Below are positions 57,225-64,000 of a stretch of 64,000 nucleotides of DNA, piece by piece. The DNA comes from Bacteroidales bacterium (lineage in GTDB: Bacteria; Bacteroidota; Bacteroidia; Bacteroidales; UBA7960), in assembly GCA_003550725.1 (NCBI GenBank), contig PUKZ01000185.1, positions 1 through 64,000 on the forward strand. The letters run 5' to 3'. The translations under genes and the position numbers were made by a program. Every line of letters starts with the position of its first letter. Within the stretch, counting starts at the first letter, position 1. Under the pieces are notes generated by a model that was not told the DNA's origin, did not search any database, and saw only the letters and a list, made by a program, of their open reading frames with translations.

Positions 57225-57845
57225 ATGAAAACCGTTATCATCATTTTTACCACAGGACTGCTAAATATCACATTATCAGCTAATAATTGTTGTGAAAATA
57301 CAGGCATACTATATTCTTCAAAACCGACACAACAACTTTTTTTATCAAATCAAGAAACTACCGAATCAGTTTCACAAGAAGAGACTTATAGAGAACCAAC
57401 TTCTCCTGCCAGGGCAGCGATGCTTTCGGCAACTTTGCCCGGTTTGGGGCAAATTTACAACCAGAAATACTGGAAAGTTCCGGTTATTTATGCCGGATTT
57501 GGTGCAGTCATTTATTTCCTTGACTTTAACAACAGTTATTATCAAAAATATCAAAAGGCATATCAATACAGGGTTGATGGCAACCCGCATACACAAGACG
57601 ATTTTCCGCAATATGATGCAGATGTTCTTCGAAGGGCAAGAGATTATTATCGCAGAAACCTGGAAATAACTTATATAGCTGCAGCCGCACTCTATATTCT
57701 TAATATTCTTGATGCCAGTGTTGATGCACATCTTATGGATTTTGACATAAGCGAAGATCTCTCAATGAGTATGAAACCGAGTATAGAAAAAGTAAATTAT
57801 GGCAAATATTCAAACACCGGGTTAAGGTTAACAATTAATTTTTAA
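57225..57845 (+). CDS. DUF5683 membrane protein
   Basis: This is a membrane-associated protein of 206 residues with a signal-like N-terminus. The DUF5683 core is SPARAAMLSATLPGLGQIYNQKYWKVPVIYAGFGAVIYFLDFNN, with a second hydrophobic segment at about 145-165 (AAAALYILNILDASVDAHLMDFDIS). Proteins of this family occur next to parB in most Bacteroidetes; their function is unknown. It lies 69 bp after parB and 41 bp before dapB. Confidence 0.85.
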   Translation: MKTVIIIFTTGLLNITLSANNCCENTGILYSSKPTQQLFLSNQETTESVSQEETYREPTSPARAAMLSATLPGLGQIYNQKYWKVPVIYAGFGAVIYFLDFNNSYYQKYQKAYQYRVDGNPHTQDDFPQYDADVLRRARDYYRRNLEITYIAAAALYILNILDASVDAHLMDFDISEDLSMSMKPSIEKVNYGKYSNTGLRLTINF

Positions 57846-57885
57846 TTATTAATAATATCTCATTTTAAACTTAGTTAAAAAAAGT

Positions 57886-58617
57886 ATGAGTAGTTCAATA
57901 TCAATAGCATTAATAGGATATGGCAGAATGGGAAAGGAAATTGAAAGTATTGCCCTATCGCGTGGGCATAAAATTTCAGCAAAAATAGACCCTGCCGTTA
58001 CGGGTGAGGATTTCAATTCTTCATCACTGTCAGATACCGATGTGGCAATAGAATTTACAACCCCTGAAGCAGCATTTAACAACTACATCGAATGTTTCAA
58101 GCGCAACATACCGGTAGTTTCAGGCACTACAGGATGGCTTGATAAAATAGATGAAATTAAAAGCTGGTGTAGCAAAAAAGGTCAAACTTTTTTTTATGCT
58201 CCCAACTTCAGCATAGGAGTGAATATATTATTTGAGCTTAACCAACATCTTTCAAAGATAATGAATACACAAACTGCTTATGATGTAAATATTACCGAAA
58301 TTCACCATACAAAAAAACTTGATGCTCCAAGCGGTACGGCAATTGCCCTGGCTAAAGACATTGCAGGCAACATGGAAAGAAAAACAAAATGGGAGCTTAA
58401 TAAACAATCCGATAAAGAATCTATAAAGATAGATGCTATTCGTGAAAATAATGTGCCCGGAACTCATACAATAAAATATGACTCTGAAGCAGATGAAATC
58501 ATATTGCACCACAGGGCCAAATCAAGAAAAGGATTTGCATTAGGAGCTGTAATGGCTGCAGAATTAACAGTTAAAAACAAAGGTTTTCTTACAATGAAAG
58601 ATCTTCTTAAATTTTAA
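57886..58617 (+). CDS. dapB: 4-hydroxy-tetrahydrodipicolinate reductase
   Basis: DapB reduces the DapA product with NAD(P)H on the way to diaminopimelate and lysine. The 243 residues have the Rossmann motif GYGRMG (residues 11-16), the GTTGW loop, the FSIGVNILFEL stretch, and the catalytic/substrate segment ITEIHHTKKLDAPSGTA with the His-His and Lys residues expected for the active enzyme. It lies 9 bp before lepB in the parB-DUF5683-dapB-lepB run. Confidence 0.96.
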   Translation: MSSSISIALIGYGRMGKEIESIALSRGHKISAKIDPAVTGEDFNSSSLSDTDVAIEFTTPEAAFNNYIECFKRNIPVVSGTTGWLDKIDEIKSWCSKKGQTFFYAPNFSIGVNILFELNQHLSKIMNTQTAYDVNITEIHHTKKLDAPSGTAIALAKDIAGNMERKTKWELNKQSDKESIKIDAIRENNVPGTHTIKYDSEADEIILHHRAKSRKGFALGAVMAAELTVKNKGFLTMKDLLKF

Positions 58618-58625
58618 AACCAAAT

Positions 58626-60071
58626 ATGATGTATAACTTTATAAAAAATATTCCCTTCAGATCAAAAATAAAATTTGCAATAGTTTCTTTGATTTATATA
58701 CTGGTTGTGGTTTGGATCGGCAACTATTGGTTATTATTAGGTCTGCCTGTCATTTTTGATGCTTATATAACAAAAAAAATTCCCTGGAACTTTTGGAAGC
58801 GTAAAAAAAAGAGTGGTAAAACTCCTGCATGGATAGAATGGATTGATGCATTGATTTTTGCACTAATTGCTGTTTATATCATCAATATTTTCCTGTTTCA
58901 AAACTATAAAATTCCTACATCCTCAATGGAAAAATCTTTACTGGTCGGAGATCATTTGTTTGTAAGTAAAGTCAGTTATGGGCCAAGAATGCCTATAACA
59001 CCGCTGTCTTTTCCGCTTGTACAGAATAGATTTCCAATAATAAATGCAAAATCGTATTTTGAATGGCCTCAATGGAACTACAAACGTTTGAAAGGGTTAA
59101 GTGAAATAGAGCACAATGACATTGTAGTTTTTAATTTTCCGGCAGGCGACACTGTTCCTGTTTACCGGCCCAACCCCGATTATTATACCACCATAATGGA
59201 AATTGGAAAAAGGCAGGTAAATCAAAATCCGTCAATTCTCGGCGACAAATCATTTGATTCGGAGTATGAGCGCCGTATGTTTATAAATGATTTGGGAAGA
59301 AAGGTCGTTAACAACAACCCAGGGCAATTTGGAAAAGTGGTAAGCCATCCTGTTGACAGGCGAGACAACTACGTAAAAAGATGTGTGGCCTTACCGGGTG
59401 ATACATTTGAAATACGAAGTAATCAAATATACATCAATGATGTAGCCCAAGAAAACCCTGAAAGTGTTCAACATAATTACCATTTGATAACAGATGGTAC
59501 TATGTTGGGCAAACGATTTTTTAACAGGCTTAATATTTCTGATGCTGATAGAAGACAAGCAGGCGTCGGACCTCATTATATACTTCCATTTACAAAAGAA
59601 ATGATTGAAACTGTAAAAAAATATGATTTCGTCAAAAGCCTTGAAATTGATGAACAAAAATCTGACAAATCAGGATTACGTGTATTCCCTCACAGCAGAA
59701 ACTACCCCTGGAACCGTGATAACTACGGCCCGCTATGGATACCAAAAAGCGGCGAAACAGTTGAGTTATCTTTAGATAACCTTTTACTTTATGAACGAAT
59801 TATAACAGCATACGAAGGAAACACCCTGGAAGTTAAAAACAAAACAATATACATTAATGGAAAACCCACAAACAATTATACATTTGAAATGGATTATTAT
59901 TTTATGATTGGTGACAACCGCCACAAATCAGCTGATTCACGACACTGGGGATTCGTGCCTGAAGACCACATAATTGGCAGGCCAATACTTACATGGCTTT
60001 CTCTCGATGCAGACAAGAGCTTCCCGTCAAATATCAGATGGGGCAGATTTTTCAAATCAGCAAGAGAATAA
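58626..60071 (+). CDS. lepB: Signal peptidase I
   Basis: LepB cleaves signal peptides at the outer face of the inner membrane. The 481 residues begin with two hydrophobic segments and a third helix (IDALIFALIAVYIINIF). The catalytic serine is S100 (PTSSMEKSL) and the general-base lysine is K251 (NYVKRCVALPGD). The last signature box is IGDNRHKSADSRHWGFVP. Insertions between the boxes, including about 130 residues after the lysine box, make it much longer than E. coli-type enzymes of about 320 residues; such long forms are usual in Bacteroidetes. Confidence 0.95.
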   Translation: MMYNFIKNIPFRSKIKFAIVSLIYILVVVWIGNYWLLLGLPVIFDAYITKKIPWNFWKRKKKSGKTPAWIEWIDALIFALIAVYIINIFLFQNYKIPTSSMEKSLLVGDHLFVSKVSYGPRMPITPLSFPLVQNRFPIINAKSYFEWPQWNYKRLKGLSEIEHNDIVVFNFPAGDTVPVYRPNPDYYTTIMEIGKRQVNQNPSILGDKSFDSEYERRMFINDLGRKVVNNNPGQFGKVVSHPVDRRDNYVKRCVALPGDTFEIRSNQIYINDVAQENPESVQHNYHLITDGTMLGKRFFNRLNISDADRRQAGVGPHYILPFTKEMIETVKKYDFVKSLEIDEQKSDKSGLRVFPHSRNYPWNRDNYGPLWIPKSGETVELSLDNLLLYERIITAYEGNTLEVKNKTIYINGKPTNNYTFEMDYYFMIGDNRHKSADSRHWGFVPEDHIIGRPILTWLSLDADKSFPSNIRWGRFFKSARE

Positions 60072-60136
60072 AAATAATATGACCACAGCCTGCTTGACTA
60101 AATAAAAAATACACATTAGTACGATTATTGCCAAAA

Positions 60137-61528
60137 ATGAAGAACAAGTATATTGATTTAATTGAACAAACTTTTTACTTCCCCCAGGATGAGTTTAAAG
60201 TTGTTGATAATAAGCTGTTTTTTAATGATATAAACCTGATGGATGTTATCAAACAACATGGAACTCCATTAAAAATATTCTATTTACCCAAAATAAGCCA
60301 GCAAATAAAGAAAGCCAAAAATCTTTTTCATGATGCAATGGCTAAATTTAATTACAAAGGAAAATACCATTATTGTTATTGTACCAAAAGCTCTCATTTT
60401 ATGCCTGTTTTTAAGGAAGCGTTGAAAAACGATATTCACCTAGAAACATCGTCGGCAAATGATATACATATAATGGAAGAGCTATACAATAATGGACTTA
60501 TTGATAAGCACAAATATATAATATGTAATGGATTCAAAAGACAATATTATATAGAAAAAATATGTGGTTTAATAAACAATGGGTTTAAAAACATTATACC
60601 CATCCTTGATAATAAAAAAGAGCTTGATTTTTATGAAAACATTCTGAAAAAAAAATCCCGGCTTGGAATAAGAGTAGCTACGGATGAGGAGCCGATGTTT
60701 GAATTTTATACTTCCAGGCTGGGAATGAGGTATAAAGATATTATACCTTATTACAAGGAAAAAATAAAAAATAACCCCCGGTTTGAACTGAAAATGTTGC
60801 ACTTTTTTGTTAACACTGGAATCAAAGATACAGCATACTACTGGAATGAGCTTCACAAATGCCTTATTCTATACTGTCGGTTAAAAAAAATATGCCCCGA
60901 GCTTAACACCCTTAATATAGGAGGTGGCTTTCCGATAAAAGATTCATTGGGATTTGAGTATGACTATAAATATATGACTGAAGAAATTATTACACAAATA
61001 AAAGCCATCTGCGCTGATAATAATGTTGAAGAACCGGATATATTTACCGAATTCGGTATTTATACTGTAGGCGAAAGCGGAGCTGTTATTTATTCAATAC
61101 TTGACCAAAAGCAACAAAATGATCAGGAACCCTGGTATATGATAGACAGTAGTTTTATAACCACACTACCCGATACATGGGCAAATAAACAAAGATTTAT
61201 ATTACTGGCTATTAACAACTGGAATGCCGAGTGTCAAAGAGTAAACCTGGGAGGGCTTACATGCGACAGTAAAGATTATTATAATTCTGAAGCAAATGCT
61301 AATGCAGTATTTCTGCCAAAAATACGCAAAGATATAACTCAATATGTTGGCATGTTTCACACAGGAGCATACCAGGAAACTCTCGGTGGTTTCGGAGGAC
61401 TACAACATTGCCTTATACCTTCTCCTAAAATCTTATTAATAGATAAAAACAAAAAAGGGGAATATACAACAAAACTTTTTGCCGAAGAGCAAAGCCCTGA
61501 ATCAATGATGAAAACTTTAGGATTTTAA
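60137..61528 (+). CDS. speA: PLP-dependent decarboxylase, probable arginine decarboxylase (SpeA-like)
   Basis: This is a fold-type III (alanine-racemase-like) PLP decarboxylase. The ORF track starts at a TTG; the ATG at 60137 gives 463 residues, a length common for Bacteroidetes SpeA-like enzymes. The PLP lysine is K84 in CYCTKSSHF, followed by ALKNDIHLETSSANDI. The glycine-rich phosphate loop is NIGGGFPIKDS, and the acidic cofactor contact is TEFGIYTVGESG. C-terminal MFHTGAYQETLGGFGGLQHC is the family end. The substrate could be arginine or a related diamino acid (for example carboxynorspermidine); arginine is favoured by resemblance only. This would make agmatine for polyamine synthesis. 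Confidence 0.75.
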   Translation: MKNKYIDLIEQTFYFPQDEFKVVDNKLFFNDINLMDVIKQHGTPLKIFYLPKISQQIKKAKNLFHDAMAKFNYKGKYHYCYCTKSSHFMPVFKEALKNDIHLETSSANDIHIMEELYNNGLIDKHKYIICNGFKRQYYIEKICGLINNGFKNIIPILDNKKELDFYENILKKKSRLGIRVATDEEPMFEFYTSRLGMRYKDIIPYYKEKIKNNPRFELKMLHFFVNTGIKDTAYYWNELHKCLILYCRLKKICPELNTLNIGGGFPIKDSLGFEYDYKYMTEEIITQIKAICADNNVEEPDIFTEFGIYTVGESGAVIYSILDQKQQNDQEPWYMIDSSFITTLPDTWANKQRFILLAINNWNAECQRVNLGGLTCDSKDYYNSEANANAVFLPKIRKDITQYVGMFHTGAYQETLGGFGGLQHCLIPSPKILLIDKNKKGEYTTKLFAEEQSPESMMKTLGF

Positions 61529-61847
61529 TCAAAAATATAGTTTTTCTGTTTTAAGCTGTAGCTGATTTAATACAACCAAAAACTCTAAAATAATTAATTA
61601 ATAAAAAACAAATAACAAATTGTAAATTACTGCCGAGTGCAGCGAGAAAACTAACACCAATTAAATTATAAATATGTGAGTAAATAAACCCAGTTAAATA
61701 ACTGCTTATTTTAAAACAAAACAGAAAAATATCATCTATGTAGTACGGTTTATTTATGTTTTTTGTTATTTGTAAATTTCAATTTAGAAATTTAGGCACA
61801 ATAGATTAGTTTATTATCTTTACATTTTTAAACAAAACAGATAATCT
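61529..61847. other. Intergenic region containing a dispersed repeat
   Basis: It holds copy B of the 88-bp repeat (61602-61688, inverted relative to the copy at 17.5 kb) and a TATCTTTA near 61815 that is a weak -7 match for the next gene. No ORF was seen. Confidence 0.6.
61602..61688 (-). repeat. Dispersed 88-bp repeat, copy B (inverted)
   Basis: The reverse complement begins TTTATTTACTCACATATT and matches 17501-17588 with 36 identical leading bases, then four substitutions and one indel. The central dyad reads CTGC-ACTCG-GCAG. It lies between the speA-like gene and the thiamine-binding-type gene. Confidence 0.8.
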
Positions 61848-62159
61848 ATGTCAGTACTTGCAGAGTTTGCCATGTTTCCCACCGACAAAGGTGAAAGCGT
61901 TAGCGGGCATGTCAGTCAAATTATTAAAATGATCGATGATTCAGGCATTAACTACCGGCTCACACCTATGGGAACTATCATAGAAGCCGATACAATGGAA
62001 GAAATCCTGGCTATTATAAGCAAAGCATACAAAATACTGGAGCATGACTGTAACAGGGTTTACTCCAATATAAAGCTTGACATAAGAAAAGGTTCGGAAA
62101 GCCGTATTGAAAGTAAGGTTAAATCCGTTGAGAAAAAAATTGGAGAGGTTAAAAAATAA
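61848..62159 (+). CDS. MTH1187 family (UPF0045) thiamine-binding-type protein
   Basis: This is a 103-residue ferredoxin-like-fold protein of the MTH1187/YkoF-related UPF0045 family. Hallmarks are LAEFAMFPTDKGESVSGHVSQII, the middle strand YRLTPMGTIIEADTMEEIL and CNRVYSNIKLDIRKG. Some relatives bind thiamine or thiamine pyrophosphate, which is the basis of the family annotation. No TPP riboswitch motif was seen upstream, and no thiamine genes are adjacent. The C-terminal KSVEKKIGEVKK is a short helix. Confidence 0.85.
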   Translation: MSVLAEFAMFPTDKGESVSGHVSQIIKMIDDSGINYRLTPMGTIIEADTMEEILAIISKAYKILEHDCNRVYSNIKLDIRKGSESRIESKVKSVEKKIGEVKK

Positions 62160-62320
62160 CAAACACTTTAATGCCTGTTCAGTCATTTAATTTAGACTTT
62201 TAGATGTTTTATAAAGAATTGTATTGCAATTGATGCACCCTGTTTTATCAATTTGCTTTTACAGATATCTCAACATAGTAACAAAAATATTTTTACTAAA
62301 CTTGATTTTTACCTTTAAAA

Positions 62321-63058
62321 ATGCTTATAAGACAGATACCCAATATTTTAACCGGGTTGAATTTATTAATAGGTTGTATTGGCATTACTTTGGTATTCTC
62401 TGATAAACTCTACTTAGCCTCATTTTGTATAATAATTTCCGCGTTACTTGACTTTTTAGACGGTTTTATTGCAAAACTACTGAATGCACATAGCTCATTT
62501 GGCAAGGAGTTTGATTCGCTGGCCGATATAGTTAGTTTTGGAGTTTTACCTGCAACAATAGTTTATATATATATGTCACAGGCAAGTGTTTTTGGAATTC
62601 CGGCAAAACATGATTATTTGGCATATTTAGCATTTCTCATAGTGGTTTTTTCGGCATTAAGATTATCAAAATTCAACATTAACAATAAATATGATGACCA
62701 TTTTTCAGGTTTACCAACTCCTGCCAATGCATTATTCATATCATCATTTCCTCTTATCGCTCATTATGGTTTAGAAAACCACTTTTTGCACTGTTTTGCA
62801 TATTCTATCATAAACAGCTTCAATGCATTACTATTATTGACAATTATAAGTTCAACATTGCTTATTTTACCATTGAAGATGTTATCCCTTAAATTTAAAT
62901 CCTGGAAGCTGAAAAAAAACTTATTAAGGTATATAATTATAGTTTTTGCTGTAATCAGTTTGGCAGTATATAATTTTATGGCAATTCCTCTGATAATGGG
63001 TTTTTACATATTTTTATCAATCTTGAATCAAATATTTGAAATTGATAAAAATCTATAA
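62321..63058 (+). CDS. pssA: CDP-diacylglycerol--serine O-phosphatidyltransferase
   Basis: PssA makes phosphatidylserine, the precursor of phosphatidylethanolamine, in the inner membrane. The 245 residues have about seven membrane helices and start with the typical IPNILTGLNLLIGCIGI. The CDP-alcohol phosphatidyltransferase motif D-x2-D-G-x2-A-R-x8-G-x3-D-x3-D is present as DFLDGFIAKLLNAHSSFGKE...FDSLAD, with Lys in place of the Arg; all metal-binding aspartates are kept. The assignment to serine rather than another alcohol rests on overall resemblance. Confidence 0.85.
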   Translation: MLIRQIPNILTGLNLLIGCIGITLVFSDKLYLASFCIIISALLDFLDGFIAKLLNAHSSFGKEFDSLADIVSFGVLPATIVYIYMSQASVFGIPAKHDYLAYLAFLIVVFSALRLSKFNINNKYDDHFSGLPTPANALFISSFPLIAHYGLENHFLHCFAYSIINSFNALLLLTIISSTLLILPLKMLSLKFKSWKLKKNLLRYIIIVFAVISLAVYNFMAIPLIMGFYIFLSILNQIFEIDKNL

Positions 63059-63089
63059 CCAGGCAAGTATTTTTTTTGTTGATCTTGTA

Positions 63090-64000
63090 TTACGACCATG
63101 CAGCCATTAATAAGTCGATATCCTGATAGGGTATTTTGAACAACTCCCCGATATAGGAATTTGTAAGTATTCCATTGTAGATATACACTCCATGTCTGAT
63201 TCCGGGATCGGTTTTAAGAAGGTTTTCAACACCTCCTCCTTCTCCTATATTAATAAGAACAGGGGCAAAAAAATTGCTAAAAGCGTAGGATGCGGTATTT
63301 GGAACACGCGAAGCTATATTTGGAACACAATAGTGTGTGACGTTATATTTTTTAAATACAGGATCGGAATGAGTTGTAACTTTGGATGTTTCCACACATC
63401 CACCCTGATCAATACTAACATCAACAATTACAGATCCATATTTCATTTGGCTTACCATCTCTTCAGAGACAACAACCGGGGAGCGCCCTTCAGGCGAATG
63501 AATAGCAGAAATGACAACATCTGCAGTTTTCAAGGCTTTCAAAAGAACTTTGGGTTGAATAATGGATGTATAAATTCGGGAATTCAAATTACTCTGCATT
63601 CTACGCAGCCGGTAGACAGAATTATCAAAAACTTTGACAAATGCACCAAGCCCCATAGCTGCCCTGACAGCAAATTCACTTACTGTGCCGGCGCCCAAAA
63701 TCAAAACTTCAGTAGGTGTAATCCCTGAAAATCCACCAAACATAATACCTTTTCCATGTTTAGGATTACTTAAATATTCGGCAGCTATAAGAACCGATGT
63801 ATTGCCAGCTATTTCACTCATACTTCTTACCAAAGATAAAACATTAGCCCTGTCTTTTATTAACTCAAAAGCAACAGCATATACTTTTTTTGCCATTAAT
63901 GCACTGAAGAAATGCTCGTTTTGCATTGTCAGTGCTATAGTTGAAAATAAAACCTGCCCCGGCCTGAAATATTTCAGTTCTTCTTCATTTGGCGGAGCAA
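63090..64000 (-). CDS. ald: Alanine dehydrogenase, 5' end cut by the window
   Basis: This enzyme catalyses NAD-dependent oxidative deamination of L-alanine to pyruvate. The track begins at an internal Met (63926), but the frame stays open to the window end and encodes APPNEEELKYFRPGQVLFST before that Met, the expected family sequence, so the true start lies beyond 64000. Visible landmarks are the Rossmann loop VLILGAGTVSEFAVRAAMGLGA, KTADVVISAIHSPEGRSP, SVIVDVSIDQGGCVETS and CVPNIASRVPNTASYAFSN. About 300 C-terminal residues are seen. The 178-residue plus-strand ORF here is a shadow. Confidence 0.9.
   Translation of the reverse strand, partial: APPNEEELKYFRPGQVLFSTIALTMQNEHFFSALMAKKVYAVAFELIKDRANVLSLVRSMSEIAGNTSVLIAAEYLSNPKHGKGIMFGGFSGITPTEVLILGAGTVSEFAVRAAMGLGAFVKVFDNSVYRLRRMQSNLNSRIYTSIIQPKVLLKALKTADVVISAIHSPEGRSPVVVSEEMVSQMKYGSVIVDVSIDQGGCVETSKVTTHSDPVFKKYNVTHYCVPNIASRVPNTASYAFSNFFAPVLINIGEGGGVENLLKTDPGIRHGVYIYNGILTNSYIGELFKIPYQDIDLLMAAWS

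Noticed and set aside
61689-61847. TPP riboswitch before the thiamine-binding-type gene
   Set aside because: The conserved CTGAGA and related elements of the TPP aptamer are absent.
63192-63728. 178-residue plus-strand ORF
   Set aside because: It is antisense to the strongly conserved alanine dehydrogenase frame and resembles nothing.

Overview
The window is AT-rich (roughly one third G+C by eye) and reads as a chromosomal segment of a Bacteroidetes bacterium, most likely Bacteroidales or Marinilabiliales. The evidence is the gene families and orders: DUF6089-DUF6089-uppS-bamA-ompH, nusB-yajC-ybbR-coaE with translational coupling, parA-parB-DUF5683-dapB-lepB, rimP-nusA-infB, a PorQ protein of the type IX secretion system (T9SS), DUF3276, DUF3109, DUF1573, a triple-tyrosine propeller sensor, and promoters of the Bacteroidetes TTG-N20-TAnnTTTG type. 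Most genes are housekeeping genes. No CRISPR array, prophage, integrase or intact insertion sequence was seen, and the only RNA gene found is one tRNA-Lys(TTT).

Layout. 0.5-9.4 kb: a propeller-type membrane sensor fused to a class III adenylate cyclase, an HD hydrolase, a tandem universal stress protein, DNA ligase LigA, a LolD-like ABC ATPase and an unknown membrane protein. 9.5-14.5 kb: a TonB-dependent receptor with a DUF2271-like periplasmic protein, then DUF1573, DUF3109 and a small membrane protein on the minus strand. 14.6-24.3 kb: an unusual redox group, described below, interrupted by a GNAT-like gene and tRNA-Lys. 24.6-28.2 kb: a hybrid histidine kinase and a SPOR lipoprotein. 28.4-34.7 kb (minus): rimP-nusA-infB-pgi. 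35.2-41.1 kb (plus): envelope biogenesis genes. 41.2-48.1 kb: mutS, ruvX-def-M16 peptidase-O-methyltransferase, porQ. 48.1-51.2 kb: a decayed T9SS sorting-domain remnant and a secreted M6-type metallopeptidase. 51.3-54.3 kb (minus): nusB-yajC-ybbR-coaE. 54.6-64 kb: DUF3276, parAB, DUF5683, dapB, lepB, a speA-like decarboxylase, a thiamine-binding-type protein, pssA, and alanine dehydrogenase cut by the window end.

The most interesting region is 14.6-24.3 kb. Four plus-strand proteins carry twin-arginine (RRxF[LI]) motifs followed by a hydrophobic stretch: a DUF362 protein, a NapH-NapG-like fusion with an internal Tat-type motif and about six predicted [4Fe-4S] sites, and two tandem AmrS-type radical SAM enzymes. 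They are followed by a large membrane protein with an embedded spermidine-synthase-like domain that has lost two key acidic residues. This suggests a membrane- or periplasm-associated Fe-S/radical-SAM/aminopropyltransferase-like system fed from the quinone pool. Exported radical SAM enzymes would be very unusual, so the Tat motifs need experimental testing.

Other notable points: an 88-bp repeat present twice in inverted orientation 44 kb apart (17.5 and 61.6 kb); a T9SS C-terminal domain remnant without a parent gene upstream of a secreted peptidase that itself lacks such a domain; and a promoter-plus-hairpin leader ahead of the first AmrS gene. Several ORF-track starts use TTG or an upstream ATG and are corrected here (second amrS, bamA, M16 peptidase, nusB, speA).
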